From Paracoccaceae bacterium (GTDB lineage: Bacteria > Pseudomonadota > Alphaproteobacteria > Rhodobacterales > Rhodobacteraceae): a DNA stretch of 5,457 nucleotides. Each line of letters begins with the position of its first letter. Within the stretch, counting starts at the first letter, position 1. Positions 1 to 5,457 of the stretch are shown piece by piece. Location: NCBI GenBank assembly GCA_002401945.1, contig NVUP01000021.1, positions 14,977-20,433 of the forward strand. The letters run 5' to 3'. The notes under the pieces were generated by a model that was not told where the DNA came from, ran no database searches, and was given only the letters and a program-made list of their open reading frames with translations. A program made the translations under genes and the position numbers.

Positions 1-3000
1 CACCTGGGCAAATCCTCGTCCTCGCTGGTCAATGCCTCGACTTGGGCATTGATGCTGACCGGCAAGGTGCTGGAGGAGGACCGCAGCCCGGTGGGCGCCT
101 TGCGCAGCGCCATCAAACGCATGGGCGAGCCGGTGATCCGCACCGCCGTCAGCCGTGCAATGAAGGAAATGGGCCGCCAGTTTGTGCTGGGAGAAAACAT
201 TGTCAGTGCGATGAAACGCGCCAGTGGCATGGAGGCCAAGGGGTACACTTATTCCTATGACATGCTGGGAGAGGCCGCCCGCACCGAAGCTGATGCCGCG
301 CGCTATCACCTCAGCTACTCCCGCGCCATCTCGGCCATTGCCGATGGCTGCGGTAGCGATGACATCCGCCAGAACCCCGGCATCTCGGTGAAACTCTCGG
401 CCCTGCATCCGCGCTATGAACTGGCGCAAGAGGCCAGCGTGATGGAGCAACTGGTGCCCCGGCTGCGGGCGCTGGCACTGCTGGCCAAGGCGGCGGGCAT
501 GGGGCTGAACGTCGATGCCGAAGAGGCCAACCGCCTGTCGCTGTCGTTGGAAGTCATCGAACATGTGCTGGCAGATCCGGCACTGGCGGGTTGGGATGGC
601 TTTGGCGTGGTGGTGCAGGCCTATGGTCCGCGTGCCGGGCTGGCCATCGATACCTTGTACGACATTGCCAAGCGCAATGACCGCAAGATCATGGTGCGAC
701 TGGTCAAAGGCGCCTATTGGGACACCGAGATCAAGCGGGCACAGGAAATGGGTATCGACGGTTTCCCGGTATTCACCTCCAAGCCACTCACCGATGTGTC
801 TTATATCGCCAACGCCCGCAAACTCCTGAACATGACCGACCGCATCTACCCGCAGTTCGCCACCCACAACGCCCATACCGTCAGCGCCATTCTGCATATG
901 GCGCAGGACGACCAGCCGTATGAATTCCAGCGGCTGCACGGCATGGGCGAAACCCTGCACCAGATGGTGCTGGAGCAAAATCACACCAAGTGCAGGATCT
1001 ATGCGCCGGTTGGGGCGCACCGCGATCTGCTGGCCTATCTGGTGCGGCGTTTGTTGGAAAACGGTGCCAACAGCTCGTTTGTGAACCAGATTGTCGACGA
1101 GGAGGTCTCTCCCGAGGAGGTCGCCGCCGATCCCTTCGACGTGATCGCCGACGTCAGCCGCAGCATCACCACCGGCCCCGAGCTGTTTGCCCCGGAACGG
1201 GTCAATTCAAGCGGCTTTGATCTCGCCCATGCACCCACACTGGACCGCATTGAACAGGCGCGCGCACCTTGGCAGAACCACTCTTGGCACGCCGCACCGC
1301 TGCTGGCGCAAGACGCCACCCCACAAGACCCTGAGAACGTTATCAACCCTGCGGATCTAACATCTATTGGCCAAGTGGCCACAGCCAGCGAAGCGGATAC
1401 AGCGACCGCATTGACCGCAGCCACCCCTTGGAATGCCACCGCAAACATCCGCGCCGAGGTCTTGAACAAGGCCGCCGATCTCTATGAAGAGAATTTTGGC
1501 GAGCTGTTTGCCCTACTCACCCGCGAAGCTGGTAAAAACCTGCCCGACTGCGTTGCCGAGCTGCGCGAAGCCGTTGATTTCCTCCGCTTCTACGCCGCCC
1601 GCATCCCTGCCGACGCAAAACCAGCCGGGGTCTTCACCTGCATCTCCCCCTGGAACTTCCCTCTGGCGATCTTCTCAGGTCAAATCGCGGCAGCTCTGGC
1701 CACCGGCAACGCGGTGCTGGCCAAACCCGCCGAGCAAACCCCGCTGATCGCCTACCGTGCCATTTCCCTGCTGCATCAGGCAGGCGTGCCGCGCAGCGCG
1801 TTGCAATTATTGCCCGGCAGCGGCTCGGTCGGTGCAGCGTTGACGTCTGACAATCGCGTCAACGGCGTGGCCTTTACCGGCTCAACCGCCACCGCGCTGA
1901 AAATCCGCGCCACCATGGCCGACACCCTGCGCCCCGGCACGCCTTTGATCGCTGAAACTGGTGGGCTGAACGCGATGATCGTCGACAGCACCGCCCTGCC
2001 CGAGCAAGCCGTGCAATCCATCATTGAAAGCGCCTTTCAATCGGCCGGCCAGCGCTGCTCAGCCCTGCGCTGCCTGTACCTGCAGGAAGACATCGCCACG
2101 GATGTTCTGACCATGTTAACTGGCGCCATGGAGGCCCTGACACTGGGCGATCCCTGGCAGCTCAGCACCGACAGCGGTCCGGTGATTGATCAGACAGCCC
2201 GTGCCGACATTCTATACCATATCGAGAGTGCTCGGGCTGAGGGTCGCCTTCTAAAACAGGTGATGGCCCCCAAGGACGGCACATTTGTCGGCCCCACGCT
2301 GATAGAAATCCCCAGCATTGCCGCGCTAAAGCAAGAGATTTTTGGCCCCGTCCTGCACGTGGTTCGTTTCAAGGCAAGCGATCTGGATCGGGTGATCGAC
2401 GATATCAACGCCACCGGTTATGGGCTGACCTTCGGGCTACACAGCCGCATCGACGACCGGGTGCAACACATCACCGACCGCATCGAGGCTGGCAATATTT
2501 ACGTCAACCGCAACCAGATCGGCGCGGTGGTCGGCAGCCAGCCCTTTGGCGGCGAGGGCCTTTCCGGCACCGGCCCCAAGGCGGGTGGCCCCAACTATCT
2601 GACCCGCTTCTGCGCACCGGATCGACAACATAGTGGCACCGACTGGCAGCACGATCAGGACGGTCTTCCCACCCCAACCGGCACCCCGGCATCACCAACA
2701 ACCCAAAGCCTCCCCGGCCCCACGGGTGAGAGCAACCGACTGACGCTGTCACCCCGCCCGCCGCTGCTTTGCCTGGGCCCCGGCCCAGATGCTGTGGCGG
2801 CCCAGGTGAAGGCGGTCACCCATCACGGCGGCACTGTGCTTCAAGCCACTGGCAGGATCGATCTGCAACAGGTGCAACAGATCAACGGGATTTCTGGAGT
2901 GCTCTGGTGGGGAGACGATAAAACCGGCCGCGCCATCGAGCAGGCACTGGCCAAACGCAGCGGCCCAATCCTGCCGCTGATCCCAGGGCACCCTGACCGC

Positions 3001-3084
3001 GCCCGCGTGTTGGGTGAGCGCCATGTCTGCGTCGACACCACTGCCGCCGGCGGCAATGCGGCGCTGTTGGGCGGCGCCAGCTAA
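1..3084 (+). CDS. putA: Bifunctional proline dehydrogenase / L-glutamate gamma-semialdehyde dehydrogenase PutA (5' end outside window)
   Basis: PutA oxidises proline to glutamate: an FAD-dependent proline dehydrogenase makes pyrroline-5-carboxylate, and an NAD-dependent aldehyde dehydrogenase oxidises the semialdehyde. The frame is open from base 1, so 1027 C-terminal residues are seen (numbered here from base 1) and roughly the first 100 are missing. The proline dehydrogenase barrel shows GISVKLSALHPRYE, NVDAEEANRL, VKGAYW (Lys236, flavin-site lysine), FATHNAHT and YLVRRLLENG (Tyr346, Arg349, Arg350, Glu353, the substrate-binding set in E. coli PutA). The aldehyde dehydrogenase domain (about 445-873) has PWNFP (Asn552), AETGG with general base Glu652, and GQRC with catalytic Cys686. 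A P/T/S-rich linker (about 874-904) leads to GPTGESN and a short C-terminal domain ending in the conserved VDTTAAGGNAALL motif. Whether an N-terminal DNA-binding domain exists cannot be seen. No frameshift or lost catalytic residue was found. Identity is very secure. Confidence 0.97.
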   Translation, partial: HLGKSSSSLVNASTWALMLTGKVLEEDRSPVGALRSAIKRMGEPVIRTAVSRAMKEMGRQFVLGENIVSAMKRASGMEAKGYTYSYDMLGEAARTEADAARYHLSYSRAISAIADGCGSDDIRQNPGISVKLSALHPRYELAQEASVMEQLVPRLRALALLAKAAGMGLNVDAEEANRLSLSLEVIEHVLADPALAGWDGFGVVVQAYGPRAGLAIDTLYDIAKRNDRKIMVRLVKGAYWDTEIKRAQEMGIDGFPVFTSKPLTDVSYIANARKLLNMTDRIYPQFATHNAHTVSAILHMAQDDQPYEFQRLHGMGETLHQMVLEQNHTKCRIYAPVGAHRDLLAYLVRRLLENGANSSFVNQIVDEEVSPEEVAADPFDVIADVSRSITTGPELFAPERVNSSGFDLAHAPTLDRIEQARAPWQNHSWHAAPLLAQDATPQDPENVINPADLTSIGQVATASEADTATALTAATPWNATANIRAEVLNKAADLYEENFGELFALLTREAGKNLPDCVAELREAVDFLRFYAARIPADAKPAGVFTCISPWNFPLAIFSGQIAAALATGNAVLAKPAEQTPLIAYRAISLLHQAGVPRSALQLLPGSGSVGAALTSDNRVNGVAFTGSTATALKIRATMADTLRPGTPLIAETGGLNAMIVDSTALPEQAVQSIIESAFQSAGQRCSALRCLYLQEDIATDVLTMLTGAMEALTLGDPWQLSTDSGPVIDQTARADILYHIESARAEGRLLKQVMAPKDGTFVGPTLIEIPSIAALKQEIFGPVLHVVRFKASDLDRVIDDINATGYGLTFGLHSRIDDRVQHITDRIEAGNIYVNRNQIGAVVGSQPFGGEGLSGTGPKAGGPNYLTRFCAPDRQHSGTDWQHDQDGLPTPTGTPASPTTQSLPGPTGESNRLTLSPRPPLLCLGPGPDAVAAQVKAVTHHGGTVLQATGRIDLQQVQQINGISGVLWWGDDKTGRAIEQALAKRSGPILPLIPGHPDRARVLGERHVCVDTTAAGGNAALLGGAS

Positions 3085-3100
3085 GCCCCATAACATCTTG

Positions 3101-3126
3101 ACGTTGGGCTACTTTCGGCCCAGCGT
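3101..3126 (+). promoter_or_regulatory. 9-bp hairpin between putA and the rhomboid start
   Basis: Arms 3101-3109 (ACGTTGGGC) and 3118-3126 (GCCCAGCGT) pair over 9 bp with one G-U wobble around an 8-nt loop. The 3' arm ends 6 nt before the rhomboid ATG, so it covers the place where a Shine-Dalgarno would sit; none is visible. No T-tract follows, so it is a poor intrinsic terminator. It could be a putA 3'-end stabilising structure, an attenuating structure for the rhomboid gene, or chance. The pairing is seen directly; any function is inference. Confidence 0.45.
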
Positions 3127-3132
3127 TACCCT

Positions 3133-3909
3133 ATGTTCCCAATCCGCGATCACAATCCGTCCGGCCGCACGCCTTATGTCGTCTACACGCTGATGGCCCT
3201 CAATATCCTGATCTATTTCACATACTCTGCCGCGTTTAAAACCGACCTAGAGTTGGCCCAACTCTACGATGCCTACGCCCTGATCCCAGCCGAAATCGAC
3301 AGCTCCCATCGCCTGTCCCCCCTTGTCACGTCAATGTTCATGCACGGCGGCTTTATGCACCTGGCGGGCAATATGCTGTTTCTGTGGATTTTTGGCGACA
3401 ACATGGAAGACGAAATGGGCCATCTGCCCTTCCTCGCCTTCTACTTCGCGTGCGGTATCGGCGCCGGGCTGATCCATGTCGCCTCAGCTCCCTGGTCACA
3501 TGTGCCCACCATCGGTGCCTCAGGCGCCATTGCTGGCGTAATGGGCGGCTATATGCTGCTGTTCCCGCGCGCCCGCATCGACATCCTGCTGATCCTGATC
3601 ATCTATTTCCGCATCTTCACCATCCCGGCTTACGTGATGCTGGGCGTCTGGCTGGGCATGCAGTTCTTCGGCTCACTCAATGCCGACCCCAACGCGGGCG
3701 GCGTTGCCTATTGGGCCCACACCGGAGGCTTTGCTGCCGGGATTCTGCTAACGGTGCCCCTATGGATCAAACGCGGTGGCCGCGCTTTTTGGGGCCAAAC
3801 CCACGGACATCCGCCACATCCACAGGCCAAATACAAATACAGCGCCAGCCGCATTCCCCGGTTGCCCCGCAAAAAGCCAGGTCGCTCCCCCTGGGGCAAA
3901 GACAGCTAG
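3133..3909 (+). CDS. Rhomboid family intramembrane serine protease
   Basis: This 258-residue inner-membrane protein belongs to the rhomboid family, which cleaves transmembrane segments of other proteins inside the bilayer with a Ser-His dyad. Six hydrophobic segments are visible at about 15-35, 62-88, 97-117, 127-145, 163-181 and 191-212, with a further hydrophobic stretch at 149-159 in the loop before the fifth. The second carries the HxxxxHxxxN pattern (His71, His76, Asn80; oxyanion-site side chains in rhomboids). The fourth carries GASG with nucleophile Ser130, and the last carries WAHTGG with His196. A Lys/Arg-rich tail (about 212-258) should be cytosolic by the positive-inside rule. The start at MFPIRDHNPSGRTPY matches the usual N-terminus of alphaproteobacterial homologues, although no clear Shine-Dalgarno precedes it. 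The gene lies 48 bp after putA on the same strand and may be read from it. All key residues are present, so it should be active; its substrate cannot be told from the sequence. Confidence 0.95.
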   Translation: MFPIRDHNPSGRTPYVVYTLMALNILIYFTYSAAFKTDLELAQLYDAYALIPAEIDSSHRLSPLVTSMFMHGGFMHLAGNMLFLWIFGDNMEDEMGHLPFLAFYFACGIGAGLIHVASAPWSHVPTIGASGAIAGVMGGYMLLFPRARIDILLILIIYFRIFTIPAYVMLGVWLGMQFFGSLNADPNAGGVAYWAHTGGFAAGILLTVPLWIKRGGRAFWGQTHGHPPHPQAKYKYSASRIPRLPRKKPGRSPWGKDS

Positions 3910-4005
3910 AGAAATCTGGCCAATAACCAACCCCACGTTCGAAACGTCGCTCTGCCACAGGATCGCTCAACTTCATCTGGCCCAAAATATCCCCACCGGA
4001 GCCTC

Positions 4006-4018
4006 CTGGACTGTCCAG
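4006..4018. repeat. 13-nt perfect palindrome in the convergent spacer
   Basis: CTGGAC-T-GTCCAG is a perfect inverted repeat with a single central base, about 100 bp past the rhomboid stop. No T-tract follows on either strand, so it is not an obvious intrinsic terminator. A smaller 5-bp stem (ACGTT-CGA-AACGT) sits at 3935-3947 in the same spacer. Both are seen directly. They could be 3'-end structures of the rhomboid mRNA, or chance. The rest of 3910-4048 shows no gene. Confidence 0.4.
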
Positions 4019-4048
4019 TCGCACTGCCCTTGGCATAAAGCACCATCC

Positions 4049-4087
4049 AAACAAAAACGCGCGCCCGGAAAACTCCAGACGCGCGTT
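4049..4087 (-). terminator. Rho-independent terminator of the inositol monophosphatase gene
   Basis: On the minus strand an 8-bp perfect stem AACGCGCG / CGCGCGTT (positions 4080-4087 and 4056-4063) is followed directly by TTTTTGTTT (4057 down to 4049). The inner region can extend the hairpin through GGA/TCC pairing around a short loop. It begins 22 bp after the monophosphatase stop codon. On the plus strand the same stem is followed by CAAATTCC rather than a T-run, so it should act mainly on the minus-strand transcript. Confidence 0.85.
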
Positions 4088-4109
4088 CAAATTCCAATAA
4101 TCAGCAATT

Positions 4110-4895
4110 TTAGCCGCGGATCACCTTGGCAAAGGTTTCAAAGATCTGCTCGTTGGCACAGATCACATCACCGCTCTCAACAATGTCTTCCTCGGAGTTC
4201 AGTCCCTGCACCAGACCACCGGCCTCCTGCACCAGAATGATCCCAGCCGCCAGATCCCATGACTTCAAACGGCGTTCCCAGAACCCCTCATAGCGGCCAG
4301 TGGCGACATAGGCCATGTCAAGCGAGGCAGCCCCCCAGCGCCGTACGCCCGCAGTGGCCGGCAGCAGCCGCGCCAGATCCTGCAACGTCTCAGGCAGATC
4401 AGCCCGCCCGGCAAAGGGCAGCCCGGTGGCAAAAATGCTCTCGATCATCCGGTGACGACCGGACACCCGGATCCGGGTTTCATTCATCCAGGCACCGGCG
4501 CCTTTTTCGGCGAAATACATCTCGTCCTTGGCCGCATCAAAGATCACCCCGGCAACAATCTTGCCCTTGTGCTCCAGTGCGATCGAGATTGCCCAATGTG
4601 GCAGCCCGTGCAGGAAATTAGTGGTGCCGTCCAGCGGATCAACAATCCAGCGCCGGGTTGGATCCTGCCCTGGAATTTCATCACTCTCTTCGGCCAGCCA
4701 GCCATAGGTTGGACGCGCGCCCAGCAGTTCCTCTTTCAGAATTTTCTCAGCCGCAATATCCGCCTTGGTGACAAAATCCCCGGCGCCTTTTACCGACACC
4801 TGCAGGTTTTCCACTTCGCGGAAATCCTTAACCAGTGATTTGCCAGCCTTGCGGGCGGCCTTGATCATGATGTTGAGATTCGCACTGCCGATCAT
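4110..4895 (-). CDS. suhB: Inositol monophosphatase family protein (SuhB type)
   Basis: This 261-residue cytosolic, Mg-dependent phosphatase belongs to the IMPase/FIG superfamily, whose members hydrolyse myo-inositol 1-phosphate or related sugar phosphates. The metal-site residues are all present: Glu69 in LAEES, Asp86 and Asp89 in the signature WIVDPLDGTTNF (83-94), and Asp214 in the second signature SWDLAAGIILVQEAGG (212-227). Length is normal for the family and the frame is intact. The ATG at 4895 is supported by AGGAG seven bases upstream and by the expected N-terminus GSANLNIMIKAARKAGKSLV. It is convergent with the rhomboid gene and divergent from the oxidoreductase gene, with its own promoter and terminator, so it is probably transcribed alone. 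In E. coli SuhB also joins the rRNA antitermination complex; whether that holds here is not shown. The exact substrate (inositol phosphate or another phosphate ester) cannot be settled from sequence alone. Confidence 0.95.
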   Translation of the reverse strand: MIGSANLNIMIKAARKAGKSLVKDFREVENLQVSVKGAGDFVTKADIAAEKILKEELLGARPTYGWLAEESDEIPGQDPTRRWIVDPLDGTTNFLHGLPHWAISIALEHKGKIVAGVIFDAAKDEMYFAEKGAGAWMNETRIRVSGRHRMIESIFATGLPFAGRADLPETLQDLARLLPATAGVRRWGAASLDMAYVATGRYEGFWERRLKSWDLAAGIILVQEAGGLVQGLNSEEDIVESGDVICANEQIFETFAKVIRG

Positions 4896-4902
4896 ATCGG
4901 GG

Positions 4903-4907
4903 CTCCT
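4903..4907 (-). promoter_or_regulatory. Ribosome binding site of the inositol monophosphatase gene
   Basis: AGGAG on the minus strand lies 7 bases before the ATG at 4895, near-ideal in sequence and spacing, and fixes the start codon. Confidence 0.85.
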
Positions 4908-4938
4908 ATGTCGTCAGGGAGATGTTGGTCAAGCGCTG

Positions 4939-4967
4939 CCTATACGCCGCATACCTTTCCTTGCCAA
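4939..4967 (-). promoter_or_regulatory. Putative sigma70-type promoter for the inositol monophosphatase gene
   Basis: On the minus strand TTGGCA (4967-4962; one mismatch to the -35 consensus) is separated by exactly 17 bp from TATAGG (4944-4939; two mismatches to the -10 consensus). Transcription would start near 4931, giving a leader of about 36 nt that includes the AGGAG ribosome binding site. The -35 box lies within an 11-nt palindrome (4959-4969). The boxes are seen; promoter activity is inferred. Confidence 0.55.
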
Positions 4968-4969
4968 GG
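4959..4969. repeat. 11-nt palindrome over the -35 box in the divergent spacer
   Basis: CCTTG-C-CAAGG is a perfect inverted repeat that covers the predicted -35 element of the monophosphatase promoter. Its core TTGCCAA occurs again at 5015-5021, where it overlaps a second small palindrome, GCCA-A-TGGC (5017-5025). This is the kind of position an operator would take, but no known regulator site is recognised and short palindromes arise by chance. Confidence 0.3.
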
Positions 4970-4998
4970 CCCAAAACCAACCACATTTGCCGTTAGGT

Positions 4999-5007
4999 TA
5001 TTATAGT
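4999..5007 (+). promoter_or_regulatory. -10-like element upstream of the oxidoreductase gene
   Basis: TATTATAGT contains two overlapping hexamers each one mismatch from TATAAT, and it is one of the most AT-rich spots in the divergent spacer. It would give a leader of about 65 nt. No -35 box is found at 16-18 bp upstream, so either the promoter depends on an activator or another sigma factor, or this is not the promoter. Confidence 0.25.
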
Positions 5008-5066
5008 GCTGCGCTTGCCAATGGCCAATCTGAACCGCACAGTTTAGAAAGCCGCCAAACAGCAAC

Positions 5067-5070
5067 GGAG
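5067..5070 (+). promoter_or_regulatory. Ribosome binding site of the oxidoreductase gene
   Basis: GGAG lies 7 bases before the ATG at 5078. It favours this start over the in-frame ATG four codons later at 5090. Confidence 0.7.
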
Positions 5071-5077
5071 CCCTCCC

Positions 5078-5457
5078 ATGACAGACCAAATGCAGCGCAT
5101 AACGCTGGCCAGCCGCCCAACCGGCGCCCCCACGGCCCAAAACTTCAGACTCGAGAGCGCCGCGTTGCCCGTCCCGGGTGCCGACGAGGTATTGGTGAAA
5201 CTCCACTATATGTCGCTGGACCCCTATATGCGCGGCCGGATGGACGACGCCAAATCTTATGCCACCCCAGTTCCCATTGGCGGCACCATGGAGGCCGGAG
5301 CGGTTGGGGAAGTGATCGCGTCTAACAGTCCGGCATTCCAGCCAGGAGACTTTGTTTTTGGCATGTTTGGCTGGGTAAGCCACGGCTGCCTGCCCGCCAA
5401 TCAGCTGCAAAAACTGGACCCGAAACACGGCCCAATCACCGCCGCGCTTGGCGTTCT
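5078..5457 (+). CDS. NADP-dependent oxidoreductase, MDR superfamily (COG2130, CurA-like), 3' end outside window
   Basis: The frame is open from the ATG at 5078 to the right edge, giving 126 complete codons; a full member of the family has roughly 340 residues. The N-terminus MTDQMQRITLASRPTGAP, followed by NFRLE (22-26), YMSLDPYMRGRM (44-55), PIGGTMEAGAVGEV (66-79) and PGDFVFG (89-95), matches the GroES-like domain of the zinc-independent medium-chain reductases that include E. coli CurA (YncB) and leukotriene B4 12-hydroxydehydrogenase / prostaglandin reductase. These enzymes reduce the double bond of alpha,beta-unsaturated ketones or aldehydes with NADPH. The Rossmann cofactor domain lies beyond the window, so cofactor choice is known only by family. 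The GGAG site seven bases upstream supports the start. The gene is divergent from the monophosphatase gene. The family call is firm; the natural substrate is unknown. Confidence 0.92.
   Translation, partial: MTDQMQRITLASRPTGAPTAQNFRLESAALPVPGADEVLVKLHYMSLDPYMRGRMDDAKSYATPVPIGGTMEAGAVGEVIASNSPAFQPGDFVFGMFGWVSHGCLPANQLQKLDPKHGPITAALGV

Noticed and set aside
1035..1469. 144-residue open frame on the minus strand inside putA
   Set aside because: It lies wholly opposite confirmed PutA coding sequence, its translation is Ser/Ala/Arg-rich with no recognisable domain, and it is the usual shadow of a high-GC gene.
2749..3096. 115-residue minus-strand open frame over the 3' end of putA
   Set aside because: The plus-strand frame encodes the conserved PutA C-terminal domain and TTAAGGNA motif, while the minus-strand product shows no family features.
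3098..3103. TTGACG as a -35 box for a rhomboid promoter
   Set aside because: There is no -10-like hexamer at 15-19 bp downstream; that interval falls on the GC-rich 3' arm of the hairpin.
3384..3926. 180-residue plus-strand frame overlapping the rhomboid gene
   Set aside because: It is rich in Arg, His and Pro, as expected of a shifted frame in GC-rich DNA, and the rhomboid frame carries all catalytic motifs.
3914..3983. Two copies of ATCTGGCC in the convergent spacer (about 3914 and 3975)
   Set aside because: They are only 8 nt long with no further similarity around them, so a chance repeat is the simplest explanation.
4940..5428. 162-residue minus-strand frame across the right end of the window
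   Set aside because: It runs opposite the oxidoreductase N-terminus, which matches a known family and has a ribosome binding site. It also crosses the divergent promoter region.

Overview
The window reads as ordinary core-genome DNA from an alphaproteobacterium, most likely a member of the Rhodobacterales (Roseobacter group). This rests on the high GC content and on the protein types: a PutA without obvious horizontal-transfer signs, a short rhomboid beginning MFPIRDHNPSGRTPY, and a SuhB-type inositol monophosphatase with the opening GSANLNxMIKAARKAG. The family-level assignment is inference from remembered sequence patterns, not from a database search.

Layout. Positions 1-3084 (+) hold the 3' nine-tenths or so of putA, the bifunctional proline dehydrogenase / glutamate semialdehyde dehydrogenase; its N-terminus lies off the left edge. 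After a 48-bp gap containing a 9-bp hairpin, 3133-3909 (+) encodes a six-TM rhomboid intramembrane serine protease with its catalytic Ser and His present. A 200-bp convergent spacer follows; it holds a strong intrinsic terminator that serves the minus strand. Positions 4110-4895 (-) encode an intact inositol monophosphatase (suhB family) with its own Shine-Dalgarno and a good sigma70-type promoter in the 182-bp divergent spacer. From 5078 to the right edge (+) runs the N-terminal third or so of an NADP-dependent MDR-superfamily oxidoreductase (COG2130 / CurA-like), preceded by a GGAG ribosome binding site. This gene is open at the window end.

How the genes relate. putA and the rhomboid gene are co-directional and close, so read-through is possible, but nothing in the sequence ties their functions together. 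The monophosphatase and oxidoreductase are divergent and share a control region. I find no mobile element, CRISPR array, tRNA, rRNA or phage gene, and no convincing new system. The points most worth checking are small: the hairpin over the rhomboid start region, the palindrome on the -35 box of the monophosphatase promoter, and the P/T/S-rich linker in the PutA C-terminus.
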